NCBI GenBank assembly: GCA_037445225.1
Contig: JBBIKW010000003.1
Coordinates: forward strand, 124,001 to 188,000
DNA: 64,000 nt
Origin: M3007 sp037445225
GTDB lineage: Bacteria; Bacteroidota; Bacteroidia; Chitinophagales; Saprospiraceae
Reading direction: 5' to 3'
Of the stretch, positions 35,409-44,804 are shown one piece after another. Positions within the stretch are counted from its first letter, which is position 1; each line of letters starts with the position of its first letter. The notes under the pieces were generated by a model. The model was not told the origin of the DNA. It ran no database searches and saw only the letters and a list, made by a program, of their open reading frames with translations. The position numbers and the translations under genes are program-made.

Positions 35409-36611
35409 ATGCTTATCCGACGCCGTACCTTTATAAAAACCGCTTCTTTGGCCGCGGTTTCCCTCTGGATGCCGCGCTTTTTACAAGCATATGCTCGACC
35501 GGGCGCCTTACCCACAAAGGGAAGGATACTCGTGATCATCCAACTCAGCGGAGGCAACGATGGGCTCAACACGGTCATCCCTATCCGAAATGACCTCTAT
35601 TACCGGGCGCGCCCCCGCATTGCCATCAAAACGGCCGAAGCGCTGCGCTTGACCGATGAAGCCGCCCTACATCCAGCGCTGAGCGGTCTGCAGCGGTTGT
35701 ACGATAGCGGCGACCTTGCTGTGCTGCACAACGTCGGCTATCCCAATCCCGACCGCTCCCATTTCCGAAGCATGGACATCTGGCACAGCGCCAGCCCTTC
35801 CGACCAGTATTGGTATACCGGTTGGTTGGGCCGCTACCTAGATGCCCAATGTACGCCGCAGACCTACCGTGCACCAGCCGTCGAAATGGGCGACGCTGTA
35901 AGCTTGGCGCTCAAAGGCGAACGGCAAAAAGGATTGGCACTGCATCACCCCGCCGACCTCTATGCGACTACGCGAAGCGATTACTTTGCCGAATATGCGG
36001 CCGCCGGAGCGACCCAACTCCACGGCGAAGCACCTATAGGATATCTATACAAGACCATGACAGAAGCCATTGCCTCCGCTGCCTATATCTTTGAGAAAAG
36101 TCAGGTAAAGCCTTCCTCCCATACCTATCCAGACACAAAGCTGGGACGACAATTAAAAACAGTAGCCTCTCTCATTTTGGGCGATGCCGAAACGGCCGTG
36201 TATTATCTTTCCATAGGCAGTTTCGACACGCACATCAACCAACTGCTTCAGCATGAGCGCTTGCTGCGCGAGCTAGATGGTGCGCTGAGCGCCTTTGCGG
36301 CTGACTTGAAAGCCCAACATCGCTGGAACGACGTGCTGATAATGACCTTCTCTGAATTCGGCCGCCGCGTAGCCCAAAATGCCAGTGGAGGTACCGACCA
36401 CGGTACAGCCAACCAGATGTTCTTCCTCGGAGGGGGATTGCGACGCAAGGGACTGCTCAACGACCTGCCCAATTTGAGCGACTTGGACCAAGGAGATTTA
36501 AAATTTTCTATCGATTTCCGTCAAGTATACGCCACCGTGTTGGAGCGTTGGCTCGGTGCTTCGGCACCGCCTATCTTAGGACAGCCCTTTGCCCTCCTCG
36601 ATTTCGTCTGA
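35409..36611 (+). CDS. DUF1501 family protein with Tat-type signal
   Basis: This 400-residue DUF1501 protein is in the alkaline-phosphatase/sulfatase-like superfamily by family knowledge. The N-terminus 'MLIRRRTFIKTASLAAVSL' is a twin-arginine signal, so it is exported folded, probably with a cofactor or metal. 'ILVIIQLSGGNDGLNTVIP' begins the domain. 'MTFSEFGRRVAQNASGGTDH', shown in part as FSEFGRRVAQN, and 'GGTDHGTANQMFFLGGG' are the conserved C-terminal motifs, with His and Asp that could bind metal. It pairs with the upstream DUF1800 gene. The substrate is unknown. Confidence 0.92.
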   Translation: MLIRRRTFIKTASLAAVSLWMPRFLQAYARPGALPTKGRILVIIQLSGGNDGLNTVIPIRNDLYYRARPRIAIKTAEALRLTDEAALHPALSGLQRLYDSGDLAVLHNVGYPNPDRSHFRSMDIWHSASPSDQYWYTGWLGRYLDAQCTPQTYRAPAVEMGDAVSLALKGERQKGLALHHPADLYATTRSDYFAEYAAAGATQLHGEAPIGYLYKTMTEAIASAAYIFEKSQVKPSSHTYPDTKLGRQLKTVASLILGDAETAVYYLSIGSFDTHINQLLQHERLLRELDGALSAFAADLKAQHRWNDVLIMTFSEFGRRVAQNASGGTDHGTANQMFFLGGGLRRKGLLNDLPNLSDLDQGDLKFSIDFRQVYATVLERWLGASAPPILGQPFALLDFV

Positions 36612-36712
36612 GCGATGGAACGAACGTGTGCGCTCTTTTTGTCTCGATAGGAGCTACAGAAAAGGCGGCAGCGGTCGTACCTTGCCCCAAACAAAGCGCT
36701 TTTCCTTCAGAT

Positions 36713-38122
36713 ATGACGGTTCAATTCTGCGGCGCCGCGCGCGAGGTGACGGGCTCATCGCATTTGCTGACCCTAAACGACGGCTTTCGCATTTTGTTAG
36801 ACTGTGGCCTCTATCAGGGCGGCGAAGATGACGAAGCCGGCCACCCCATGGAAGGATTCAACGAAAAATGGCTCTTTTCTCCGCGCGAGATAGACTGCCT
36901 CATCCTCAGTCATGCCCATATCGATCACTCAGGGCGCATCCCGAAGCTCGTAGCGGAGGGTTTCAAAGGCCCTATCTACGCGACGCACGCCACGCGCGAC
37001 CTGTGCGCCATTATGTTGTTGGACTCGGCTAAGATTCAAGAAGCGGATGCCTACTACGACAACAAACGCCGCCCACCAGGTACACCCGAACGGAAGCCTC
37101 TGTATACCGCCGATGACGTTCACCAAACCATGAACCAGTTTGCATCCTTCGGCTACGAACAGTGGTTTCGCGTTCACCCGCATGTGCGCGTGCTGTTTCG
37201 CGACGCTGGACACATTCTGGGCAGCGCCTCCATCACTTTGGAAATCCAAGAAGGCGATCGCACCGTGCGTTTTGGCTTTACTGGCGACATTGGCCGACCC
37301 CAACGCCCTATCCTTCGAGACCCGCTCCCCATGCCCGAGGTAGACTACCTCATCTGCGAAAGTACCTACGGCGATCGCGAGCACGAAGCTGCTCCAGCCG
37401 AAATGGAGCATCTCTACCGAGTCGTTCACCACACCTGTGTAGAAAAAAAAGGCAAGCTCATCATCCCTGCGTTCTCCGTAGGTCGTACTCAGGAAGTAGT
37501 CTACATGCTCGACCAACTAGAACACCTCGGACGTCTGCCCAAAGTGCCCGTATTTGTCGATAGCCCTTTAGCCGTCGATGCTACAGAGGTGTTCATCAAG
37601 CACCCAGAATGCTTCGACCAAGAGCTGCACAGATACCTTTTGGAAAACGATAATCCCTTTGGTTTCAAGCGATTGCAACATATCCGGTCTGTCGAGGCGA
37701 GCAAGCAGCTCAATCACCGGCGCGAGCCGTGCATCATCATCGCGGCCTCAGGAATGATGAACGCCGGCCGCATCCGACACCACTTGTATAACAACATCGA
37801 AAATTGGCGCGCTACCTTCCTCATCATCGGTTACTGCGCTCCGCATACCCCAGGTGGACTGCTGCGCGAAGGCGCTAAATACCTCGAAATCTTCGGCAAA
37901 AACAAACAAGTGCTCGCTGAAGTAGAGGTGATGGACTCGTTTAGCGCGCATGCCGACCGAACGGAAATGCTTCAGTTCCTCCACAACCAGCGCTCCAGCG
38001 CGCAGAAAATCTGGCTCACCCACGGCACCTACGAGCGCCAACAACGCTGGCAGCAGGCGCTCCTGGATTACGGCTTCGCCGCGGTAGAAATCCCCCAACT
38101 CGGCGAAGCGGTCGCGCTGTAG
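36713..38122 (+). CDS. Beta-CASP metallo-beta-lactamase-fold ribonuclease
   Basis: This 469-residue cytoplasmic protein is of the MBL/beta-CASP RNase family (CPSF/YsH1 type). Metal-binding motif 2 is 'SHAHIDHSGR' and the later motifs are 'GDIGRPQRPIL', 'ESTYGDREH', 'PAFSVGRTQEVVY', 'IIAASGMMNAGRIRHHL' and 'DSFSAHADR', which holds the final histidine. All zinc ligands appear present. I start it at the ATG at 36713 (MTVQFCGAAREVTGS), the family start; an upstream ATG would overlap the DUF1501 gene. Members process or degrade RNA. The bacterial substrate of this subtype is not established. Confidence 0.93.
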   Translation: MTVQFCGAAREVTGSSHLLTLNDGFRILLDCGLYQGGEDDEAGHPMEGFNEKWLFSPREIDCLILSHAHIDHSGRIPKLVAEGFKGPIYATHATRDLCAIMLLDSAKIQEADAYYDNKRRPPGTPERKPLYTADDVHQTMNQFASFGYEQWFRVHPHVRVLFRDAGHILGSASITLEIQEGDRTVRFGFTGDIGRPQRPILRDPLPMPEVDYLICESTYGDREHEAAPAEMEHLYRVVHHTCVEKKGKLIIPAFSVGRTQEVVYMLDQLEHLGRLPKVPVFVDSPLAVDATEVFIKHPECFDQELHRYLLENDNPFGFKRLQHIRSVEASKQLNHRREPCIIIAASGMMNAGRIRHHLYNNIENWRATFLIIGYCAPHTPGGLLREGAKYLEIFGKNKQVLAEVEVMDSFSAHADRTEMLQFLHNQRSSAQKIWLTHGTYERQQRWQQALLDYGFAAVEIPQLGEAVAL

Positions 38123-38125
38123 AGG

Positions 38126-38443
38126 TTATGCTTGCGCCGGCGGCGTGTTAAAGTTCATCGGAGGCAGGTGCGGATGCTCGGGCTCTTCGATCTTCCCAAA
38201 TTGCATCTCGTATTTCTGGATGTTGTCCTTGAGCGCAAAGAGCAGGCGCTTGGCGTGTTGCGGCGTCAAAATGATGCGCGCCTTCACCCGCGCCTTAGGC
38301 ACGTTCGGCATCAACCGGATAAAGTCTACTACAAACTCAGCGTTGGAGTGGGAAATGATAGCCAAATTGGAGTAAGTCCCCTCCGCTATATCCTCGGGCA
38401 GTTCAATATTGAGCGTAGGTTGAGAATGGGTGTTGTCCGGCAT
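38126..38443 (-). CDS. DUF3467 family protein
   Basis: This 105-residue small cytoplasmic protein is of the DUF3467 family, common in Bacteroidota. The core reads 'LPEDIAEGTYSNLAIISHS', 'EFVVDFIRLMPNVPKARVKA' and 'ILTPQHAKRLLFALKDNIQ'. The function is unknown. It is convergent with the beta-CASP gene, with 3 bp between stops. A TACCTTTG element (minus strand, 38506-38513) lies 63 bp upstream of the start. Confidence 0.92.
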   Translation of the reverse strand: MPDNTHSQPTLNIELPEDIAEGTYSNLAIISHSNAEFVVDFIRLMPNVPKARVKARIILTPQHAKRLLFALKDNIQKYEMQFGKIEEPEHPHLPPMNFNTPPAQA

Positions 38444-38505
38444 GTGATATCACCAAGGTTTAAGTTTATAATTGAGCGGAATATGCTAATTGCTTTGCCA
38501 GCACA

Positions 38506-38513
38506 AAGGTAGC
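38506..38513 (-). promoter_or_regulatory. Bacteroidota -7 promoter element for the DUF3467 gene
   Basis: The minus strand reads TACCTTTG followed by TGC, a full -7 match. No TTG lies about 20 bp upstream. Confidence 0.45.
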
Positions 38514-38613
38514 CAAAAAAACCGGATAAGAGGCTTTTCGCGCAAATCGCATGGTTTGACGTATCATTGCACAATCATCAGACACTCCTCCTGTTTTCCA
38601 TACTGTACCCGCT

Positions 38614-39813
38614 ATGCACGCCGAATTGCGCCGACGCTTCAACGCTGCCTTCACGCCGGAAAAGTACCGAGCTTTCTTAGAAACGATGAACACAGAGTGG
38701 GGAGAGTCGGTCACTTTTCGCGTTTGCGAAACCCCCGTATTTATTCCCAAGTCGCTGAAAAGCAAACTTCTACAAGGAGTAGACGATATCCTGCAGGTTA
38801 TTGCCCACCCTGATTTTCGCCAACAAAGCGAAGCCGCTATACCCCCGCATTTGCGCGTGCCCAACGAAGCCGAACATCCGATATTCTTGCAGCTGGACTT
38901 CGGCATATGTCGCGATGCCAATGGCGAGCTGACGCCTCAACTCATTGAATTGCAGGGATTCCCTTCCCTGTACTTTTACCAGCATCTATTAGCCAGCGCT
39001 TATCGCAAACACTTCGACATTCCCGAAGACTTTCACCATCTCTTTAGCGGTTTGGACTCCGATAGCTATTTAGCCCTGTTGCGCGACATCATTGTGGGCG
39101 ACTCCAAACCCGAAAATGTAGTTTTACTGGAGATCGAGCCCGAAAAACAAAATACGCGCATCGATTTTTGGGGCACGCGCAAGTATTTGGGCATACGCGT
39201 GCTGTGCCTTTCTCAAGTGAAACGCAGCGGCCGCGACCTTTACTACATCAACGAAGCCGGGCGCCGAATAGCGATCGAGCGCATCTACAACCGCATCATC
39301 TTCGACGAACTCGACCGGCGCGCCGACCTACCGCGAGAGTGGGACCTCCTCTCGGAAGTACATGCCAAATGGGTAGGCCACCCCAACTGGTTCTTCCGCA
39401 TTTCTAAGCACACCCTTCCCTTCCTGAAATCGCCCTTCGTGCCGGAGACCCATTTTCTAAGCGCGCTGGAGCGCCTTCCCGACGACTTGGAGCATTGGGT
39501 GCTCAAACCGCTTTTTTCCTTCTCCGGCCAAGGCGTCAAGGTCAACGTTACCGCAGAGGATATCGCAGCGGTGTCCCATCCCACAGAGTACATCTTACAG
39601 CGCAAAGTGCCCTATGCGCCTTGTGTACAGACCCTCGACCCACAAGAGCCGGCTAAGTGCGAGATCCGCATGATGGTATTGTGGGCAGAGGGATGGGATC
39701 GCCCGCGCTTGGTGAACAATCTCATCCGCATGAGTAAAGGGGAGATGGTTGGCGTGCGCTACAACATGGGAAAGGAATGGGTGGGCTCTAGCGCGGGCTT
39801 TTTTGAACCCTGA
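38614..39813 (+). CDS. Unknown protein with ATP-grasp-like C-terminal part
   Basis: This 399-residue cytoplasmic protein has no signal or membrane segment. I do not recognise a named family. The C-terminal third has 'EHWVLKPLFSFSGQGVKVNV' and 'YILQRKVPYAPCV', then 'CEIRMMVLW' and 'RLVNNLIRMSKGEMVGVRYN', a pattern like the ATP-binding part of ATP-grasp or glutathionylspermidine-synthase-like enzymes. The middle holds 'LIELQGFPSLYFYQHLLA', where a conserved E-Q-G could be catalytic. It lies between the DUF3467 gene (divergent) and ftsE (convergent). If ATP-grasp, it would join a carboxylate to an amine; the substrates are unknown. The call rests on pattern only. Confidence 0.55.
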   Translation: MHAELRRRFNAAFTPEKYRAFLETMNTEWGESVTFRVCETPVFIPKSLKSKLLQGVDDILQVIAHPDFRQQSEAAIPPHLRVPNEAEHPIFLQLDFGICRDANGELTPQLIELQGFPSLYFYQHLLASAYRKHFDIPEDFHHLFSGLDSDSYLALLRDIIVGDSKPENVVLLEIEPEKQNTRIDFWGTRKYLGIRVLCLSQVKRSGRDLYYINEAGRRIAIERIYNRIIFDELDRRADLPREWDLLSEVHAKWVGHPNWFFRISKHTLPFLKSPFVPETHFLSALERLPDDLEHWVLKPLFSFSGQGVKVNVTAEDIAAVSHPTEYILQRKVPYAPCVQTLDPQEPAKCEIRMMVLWAEGWDRPRLVNNLIRMSKGEMVGVRYNMGKEWVGSSAGFFEP

Positions 39814-39819
39814 CCCGCT

Positions 39820-40509
39820 TCACTGCGCCGCAGAGCCGTCCTCCTCAATGAGTTTGCCGCTTCGGATGCGCACGATGCGAGCCGGAAAGTTCTGCAAGAT
39901 GCGGTAGTCGTGGGTAGCACACAGCACTGCGGTGTTGTACGTGCGAGCCAAATCGCGCATCAGAAGCAAAACGTCGTCGCTGGTCTCCGGGTCGAGGTTA
40001 CCCGTCGGCTCATCGGCGATGAGCAAGGCAGGTCGATTGAGCAGAGCCCGCGCCAACATGATGCGCTGCTGCTCGCCGCCCGACAGCTCAAAAGGCATGG
40101 AGTGGCGCTTATGGCTCAGCTGTACGCCTTCTAGCACCTCTTCTATGCGGCGATTCATCTCAGAGGGGTCTTCCCAACCGGTAGCGCGCAGGACAAATAG
40201 AAGGTTTTCCTCCACATTGCGGTCGGTCAGCAGGGTAAAATCCTGAAAGACAATGCCTAATCGGCGGCGCAAAAGGTGTACATTGTGTCGCGAGATGGTC
40301 GTCAAGTCAAAGCCGGCCACCTCTCCTCTCCCCTTAAGTAGCGGAAGAGCAGCATATAGCGTCTTGAGCAAAGTGGTTTTACCGCTGCCGGTCTTGCCGA
40401 TGAGATAGGTAAACTCACCCGTACCGATGGTCAGGTTGATATTTTCCAACACTATCCGCCCATCCGATTGGCAAATGTTAGCGTTGGTCAGGCGTATAAT
40501 GGGTTGCAT
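39820..40509 (-). CDS. ftsE: Cell-division ABC ATPase FtsE
   Basis: This 229-residue ABC ATPase should pair with FtsX to activate cell-wall hydrolases at division. Walker A is 'IGKTGSGKTT', the signature is 'LSGGEQQR' and Walker B is 'ALLIADEPTGNLDPET'. The size and the 'THDYRILQNFPARIVR' H-loop region match Bacteroidota FtsE. I start it at the ATG at 40509; a TTG three codons upstream is less likely. No ftsX is adjacent in this window, so it is encoded elsewhere, or this is another lipoprotein-export type ATPase. Confidence 0.85.
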   Translation of the reverse strand: MQPIIRLTNANICQSDGRIVLENINLTIGTGEFTYLIGKTGSGKTTLLKTLYAALPLLKGRGEVAGFDLTTISRHNVHLLRRRLGIVFQDFTLLTDRNVEENLLFVLRATGWEDPSEMNRRIEEVLEGVQLSHKRHSMPFELSGGEQQRIMLARALLNRPALLIADEPTGNLDPETSDDVLLLMRDLARTYNTAVLCATHDYRILQNFPARIVRIRSGKLIEEDGSAAQ

Positions 40510-40699
40510 AGTGGGCAAAGCCTATTTGTCGGCGAAGGTAGGTTTATCAGGGGAGATAATATCCTCCTGGAGGCGTTGGCTGCCTCGTTTTTGTACGTAT
40601 ATAAGCTGGAGCATACCTTGCTCTTTCGATAAACAACGAGGGGCTGGGAAATAGCGTTTCGTTGTACCTTGTGCCCTGCTGTCAAACCTGGGATAGGTC

Positions 40700-43600
40700 T
40701 TGAAACACTTTCTTCCGCACTTCATTCAGGAGAACTATCGCTTCGGCCTGATGCACGGCTGCATGCAAGCGTGTGTGCTTTTCGTAGACCTAAGCGGCTT
40801 TACCCGGCTTACGGAGCGCTTAATGCAGCGCGAAGCCGAAGGCGCCGAGGAGCTGTCTCAGGTACTTAACCACATCTTTCAACCCACTATCCGACTGGTA
40901 TACGAGCAGAACGGATTTATCCCTTACTTCGCCGGAGACAGCTTCACTGCCCTCTTTCCCATTCCGGAACAGAAGCCTCAAACAGAAGTGGCTGGGCAGG
41001 TGCTGAGCACGGCACAGACCATCCTCCAGCGTTTTCTCCAAGAGCAGCACTCGGCCGACTCCGTCGTCGGGGAGCATCACATAGGCATTAAGATAGGCCT
41101 ATCGGCAGGCGAGGTGGAATGGGGTATCGTCGGCCAACGGCGCAAAGGCTTTTATTTTCGAGGAACACCTATCGAGTCGAGCGCCTTAGCTCAGACACAG
41201 GCAAGCAGTCTGGAAGTGCTGTGCGATGCAGCTTTCCTATCGCTAAATGCCGATCGGCACTTGGCCGTGCATGCCCAGAGAGGCTCCTACTTTGCCCTAA
41301 ACATGAGTGCTGTACCCTTAGCGGAGTTGGGCAAGCGCCCCGTCGCCCTGCCAGCGCCCGACCCGGCTATCATCGCCCACTTTATGCCGCGAGAAGCCTT
41401 TGCAGAGGGCAACACCGGCGAATTCCGAAACGTAGTGAGCGTATTTCTATCCTTCGACGGTCTGCCTTTGCACGAAGACCTCGATGCCTTTGCCACGGTG
41501 GTGCTCGAGCAAAGCCTAAATTTTGGAGGCTACTTCAAGGAAATCGATTTTGGCGACAAAGGCGGCGTCATGTGCTGTCTTTTTGGGGCGCCCGTATCGT
41601 TTGAGAACAACACGGAGCGGGCCTTAGAATTTATCGCCGCATTAAAGGAAGACCTGCAGCGCGAAAAAACCCCCGCTACCTTGCGTTACCGCATAGGCAT
41701 ATCCTCTGGCTTGGCTTTTGCTGGCGTCATCGGCAGTGCAGAGCGCTGCCAATACGCCGCTGTAGGAGCGCGCGTCAATTTGGCCGCCCGCCTCATGATA
41801 CGCGCCAACTGGGGCGAAGTGATCGCCGACGAAAACGTCCAACACAACCGCAACTTCAAGTTCAGTTATCGCGGAGAAGAGACCTATAAAGGCTTTGCGG
41901 GCAAAATTCCCACTTACTCATTGAGCGGGCGCAATCTGGCCGGCCACACTTCTTTCAGCGGCGAATATTTGGGAAGGGAGGAGGAACTCAAGACCCTGCA
42001 AGATTTCGCCGCCCCGCTGCGCGAAGGGCGCTTTGCTGGAGTAGCCTTCATTTTTGGAGAACCGGGTATCGGCAAAAGCCGCCTCAGCTACGAACTGCGC
42101 CGATCCCTGCGCGATACCACAGCGGTCAGCTGGCTACACTGCCAAAGCGACCAAATCTTGAGGAAGCCCTTTAATCCGTTTGTCTACCTGCTGAAGAACT
42201 ACTTCGAGCAAAGCTCCGAGAATTCGTCGGAGCGCAATCTCGAGCTGTTTCACTCGAGCTTGAGCGAACTAATCCAAGACTTGCTGGCGAGTTCCCATCC
42301 CGAAGCAGAGGCCGTTCGCCGCGAAGTCATCCGCACGGAAAGTGTCTTGGCTGGACTAGTAGGGATACACATGGCCGGATCGCTGTGGGACCAGCTGGAT
42401 GCGCGCGGACGCTATCAGAACGCCCTGTTGGCCATGGCCAACCTCTTTGTGGCTGAAGCCCTTCTGCAGCCAATTGTTATAGCGCTCGAAGACACCCACT
42501 GGTTCGACGACATGTCGCGCGAATTTCTCGCGCAATTCATCCGGCGCGCCCAAGCCTATCCCATTCTATTTTTGGCTACCAGCCGCTACGAAGACGACGG
42601 CACGAAAAACCCCGTATTTCGCTCCACCTTGCTCCAAGAGCTCCAAGTGCCGACAGTAGAGGTCGACCTCAACTACCTGTCGGCTGATGACGTGCGCGCC
42701 TTCGCCGAAAAGCGCTTAGGCGCAGCCATACACTCCGACCTGCAGGAACTGCTCCAGCGCATGACTCAAGGCAATCCCTTCTATTTGGAGCAAATGCTTG
42801 ACTACTTCCGAGAGGCGGAGCTGCTGGAAAATATCCATGGAACGTGGCGACTCAAAGAGCAACACGTTCATCTGTCGGACTCTGTCAAGCAAATCATGAT
42901 GGCGCGCATCGACCGCCTCAGCGGGCTGGTCAAAGAAACGGTAAAAGCGGCCGCCGTCATCGGCCGCGAATTCGAGCTGCCGGTGCTCTCCGCCGTCTTA
43001 GCGCGCCAACAGGAATTCGCTCGACACAATGGCGACATAGACCGCGTCTTGCGCGAACAGGTTCAGACCGCCGAAAAATGGCAGATCTGGTACGCCATGA
43101 ACGAGCTGCGCTACATCTTCCGTCACTCCCTCTTGCGCGAAGCGGCCTACGACATGCAACTGCGCACCCGCTTACGCGAACTGCATCAACTCATCGCCGA
43201 AGCGATAGAACAGCTCTACCCCAACTCCGAAGAGCGTTACATCGACTTAGCCTTTCACTACGAACAAGCGGAAAACGAAGACAAAACCATCCGATACCTG
43301 GAAAAAGCCGCCCGATATGCCCAACACAACTATCAGAACCCTCAAGCCATCCAATATTACGGAAAGTTGCTCCAGCGCCTTCGCCACCAACCGGCCAAGA
43401 TAGAAAAGTGCATCAAGCTGCACTTGCGCAAAGGCGAGGTGCACCGACTCATAGGCCAATGGCAGGAAGCCGAAGAGGAGTATCGAACGGCTCTATCCAA
43501 GGCTCAGCAGCTGCAAAATGCCACTTTTTTAGGACCTAGCCACCTCTACTTAGGACGTCTTTTGGTCTTGCGCGGCGAGTATCCGGAGGCGCGAAAACAC

Positions 43601-44764
43601 TTAAATGCGGCAGCCCGCTACTTTAAGACTGCCGAAAACCCAAAAGGCTTGGCCGAAGTGCACGCCATTTTTGGCGATTACTTCTTTCGACAGGGCGACT
43701 ACGCTTCGGCACAAAAACACTTTGATAAAGCTATTCACATCAACTGTCAGCGGCAACGCGAGGCGGAAAACGCGCCGGTCGTAGGCGCCCAAAGCCTCGT
43801 GTTCATGAACTTAGGTCACTACGATGAGGGCATCCGCATCATAGAAGAGCAACTCGACATTTCAGAACGCATCGCCGATAAGCGAAACCTCGTCACGCTG
43901 TACACTAACTTAGGGATTATATATTTAGAAAAAGGCAACTTAGATAATGCCCTCATTTGCTTTGAAAAGGGCCTCGCCTTAGCAGAAGAACTGGGCGATA
44001 AATTCAATACAGCCATCTGTGTGGGAAACATCGGAACCATATGGGAGAGGAAGGGCGATTTTGGCAAGGCCATGGACATGTACCAGCGCGACCTCAAGCT
44101 CTGTCAGGAGATGGGCGACAAACGAGGGATAGCCTTCGCTCATGGCTTGATTGGAGATCTCCTCGCTCTGATGGGCGACTTTGACCGATCTATTGAGTTC
44201 GCAGAGCAGGAGCTGGCTATTTCGCGCGAAATCAACTATAAGAAGGGCATGGCTAAAGCGCTAAATACCTTGGGAGATAGTTGGCATTACAAGGGGGATT
44301 TCCAACGCGCCCTACAGTATTACTCCGAAGCCATCGAGCAGGCGCGCCAAACGGGTAACCGCCTCATTTTGGCACAGTCCCTCTTGGAAAAGGGGGCGAC
44401 GGAGATACAGACAGGCAGCACCTCCAACGCCCGCCTCCTCTGGGAAGAGGGTCGAAGCATAGCGGTATCGTTAGACAATCGCGAGCTGCTTTTTGCGGCC
44501 GAGCTGTTGCACGCTCAAATCCTAATCGCTGAAGGCCACCATAGCGAAGCCGTAGTGCAGCTCCTCCGACTGCAGTCGCTGGCCAGCACCGATCGCGAAC
44601 ACGCCGACGTACGCTATGAGCTGAGCCGCATTGCCAAACCCGCCCAACCGCACCTCCACCGCGCACTCGAGCTCTATCGAAACTTATATCGACAAACACC
44701 GCAATACTTGTTTAAAATCCGAATAGAGGCGCTAGAAAAAGCGGCGACGGGGCAGCGCGAATAA
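40700..44764 (+). CDS. Soluble-adenylyl-cyclase-like protein: tandem class III cyclase domains, AAA/STAND ATPase, TPR array
   Basis: This is a 1354-residue cytoplasmic protein. The likely start is TTG (KHFLPHFIQENYRFG follows, as in relatives); the next ATG would cut conserved residues. Cyclase domain C1 (about 20-200) has both metal aspartates, in 'LFVDLSGFT' (Asp30) and 'FAGDSFTALF' (Asp80). C2 (about 245-415) has 'YFKEIDFGDKGG' (Lys280) and 'VGARVNLAARLM' with Asn360 and Arg364, the transition-state pair. A STAND/AAA ATPase follows (Walker A GEPGIGKS, 453-460), then at least eight TPRs to the end. This is the domain order of mammalian soluble adenylyl cyclase. By my memory of the human enzyme, its bicarbonate-binding Lys95 and Arg176 align with Tyr76 and Ala162 here, and the adenine-contacting Thr405 with Ala353. 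It should make a cyclic nucleotide; ligand control is unclear. Confidence 0.88.
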   Translation: MKHFLPHFIQENYRFGLMHGCMQACVLFVDLSGFTRLTERLMQREAEGAEELSQVLNHIFQPTIRLVYEQNGFIPYFAGDSFTALFPIPEQKPQTEVAGQVLSTAQTILQRFLQEQHSADSVVGEHHIGIKIGLSAGEVEWGIVGQRRKGFYFRGTPIESSALAQTQASSLEVLCDAAFLSLNADRHLAVHAQRGSYFALNMSAVPLAELGKRPVALPAPDPAIIAHFMPREAFAEGNTGEFRNVVSVFLSFDGLPLHEDLDAFATVVLEQSLNFGGYFKEIDFGDKGGVMCCLFGAPVSFENNTERALEFIAALKEDLQREKTPATLRYRIGISSGLAFAGVIGSAERCQYAAVGARVNLAARLMIRANWGEVIADENVQHNRNFKFSYRGEETYKGFAGKIPTYSLSGRNLAGHTSFSGEYLGREEELKTLQDFAAPLREGRFAGVAFIFGEPGIGKSRLSYELRRSLRDTTAVSWLHCQSDQILRKPFNPFVYLLKNYFEQSSENSSERNLELFHSSLSELIQDLLASSHPEAEAVRREVIRTESVLAGLVGIHMAGSLWDQLDARGRYQNALLAMANLFVAEALLQPIVIALEDTHWFDDMSREFLAQFIRRAQAYPILFLATSRYEDDGTKNPVFRSTLLQELQVPTVEVDLNYLSADDVRAFAEKRLGAAIHSDLQELLQRMTQGNPFYLEQMLDYFREAELLENIHGTWRLKEQHVHLSDSVKQIMMARIDRLSGLVKETVKAAAVIGREFELPVLSAVLARQQEFARHNGDIDRVLREQVQTAEKWQIWYAMNELRYIFRHSLLREAAYDMQLRTRLRELHQLIAEAIEQLYPNSEERYIDLAFHYEQAENEDKTIRYLEKAARYAQHNYQNPQAIQYYGKLLQRLRHQPAKIEKCIKLHLRKGEVHRLIGQWQEAEEEYRTALSKAQQLQNATFLGPSHLYLGRLLVLRGEYPEARKHLNAAARYFKTAENPKGLAEVHAIFGDYFFRQGDYASAQKHFDKAIHINCQRQREAENAPVVGAQSLVFMNLGHYDEGIRIIEEQLDISERIADKRNLVTLYTNLGIIYLEKGNLDNALICFEKGLALAEELGDKFNTAICVGNIGTIWERKGDFGKAMDMYQRDLKLCQEMGDKRGIAFAHGLIGDLLALMGDFDRSIEFAEQELAISREINYKKGMAKALNTLGDSWHYKGDFQRALQYYSEAIEQARQTGNRLILAQSLLEKGATEIQTGSTSNARLLWEEGRSIAVSLDNRELLFAAELLHAQILIAEGHHSEAVVQLLRLQSLASTDREHADVRYELSRIAKPAQPHLHRALELYRNLYRQTPQYLFKIRIEALEKAATGQRE

Positions 44765-44804
44765 GCCGCATGCTCCTAAGCAATACATCGCGACAATAGA
44801 TACC

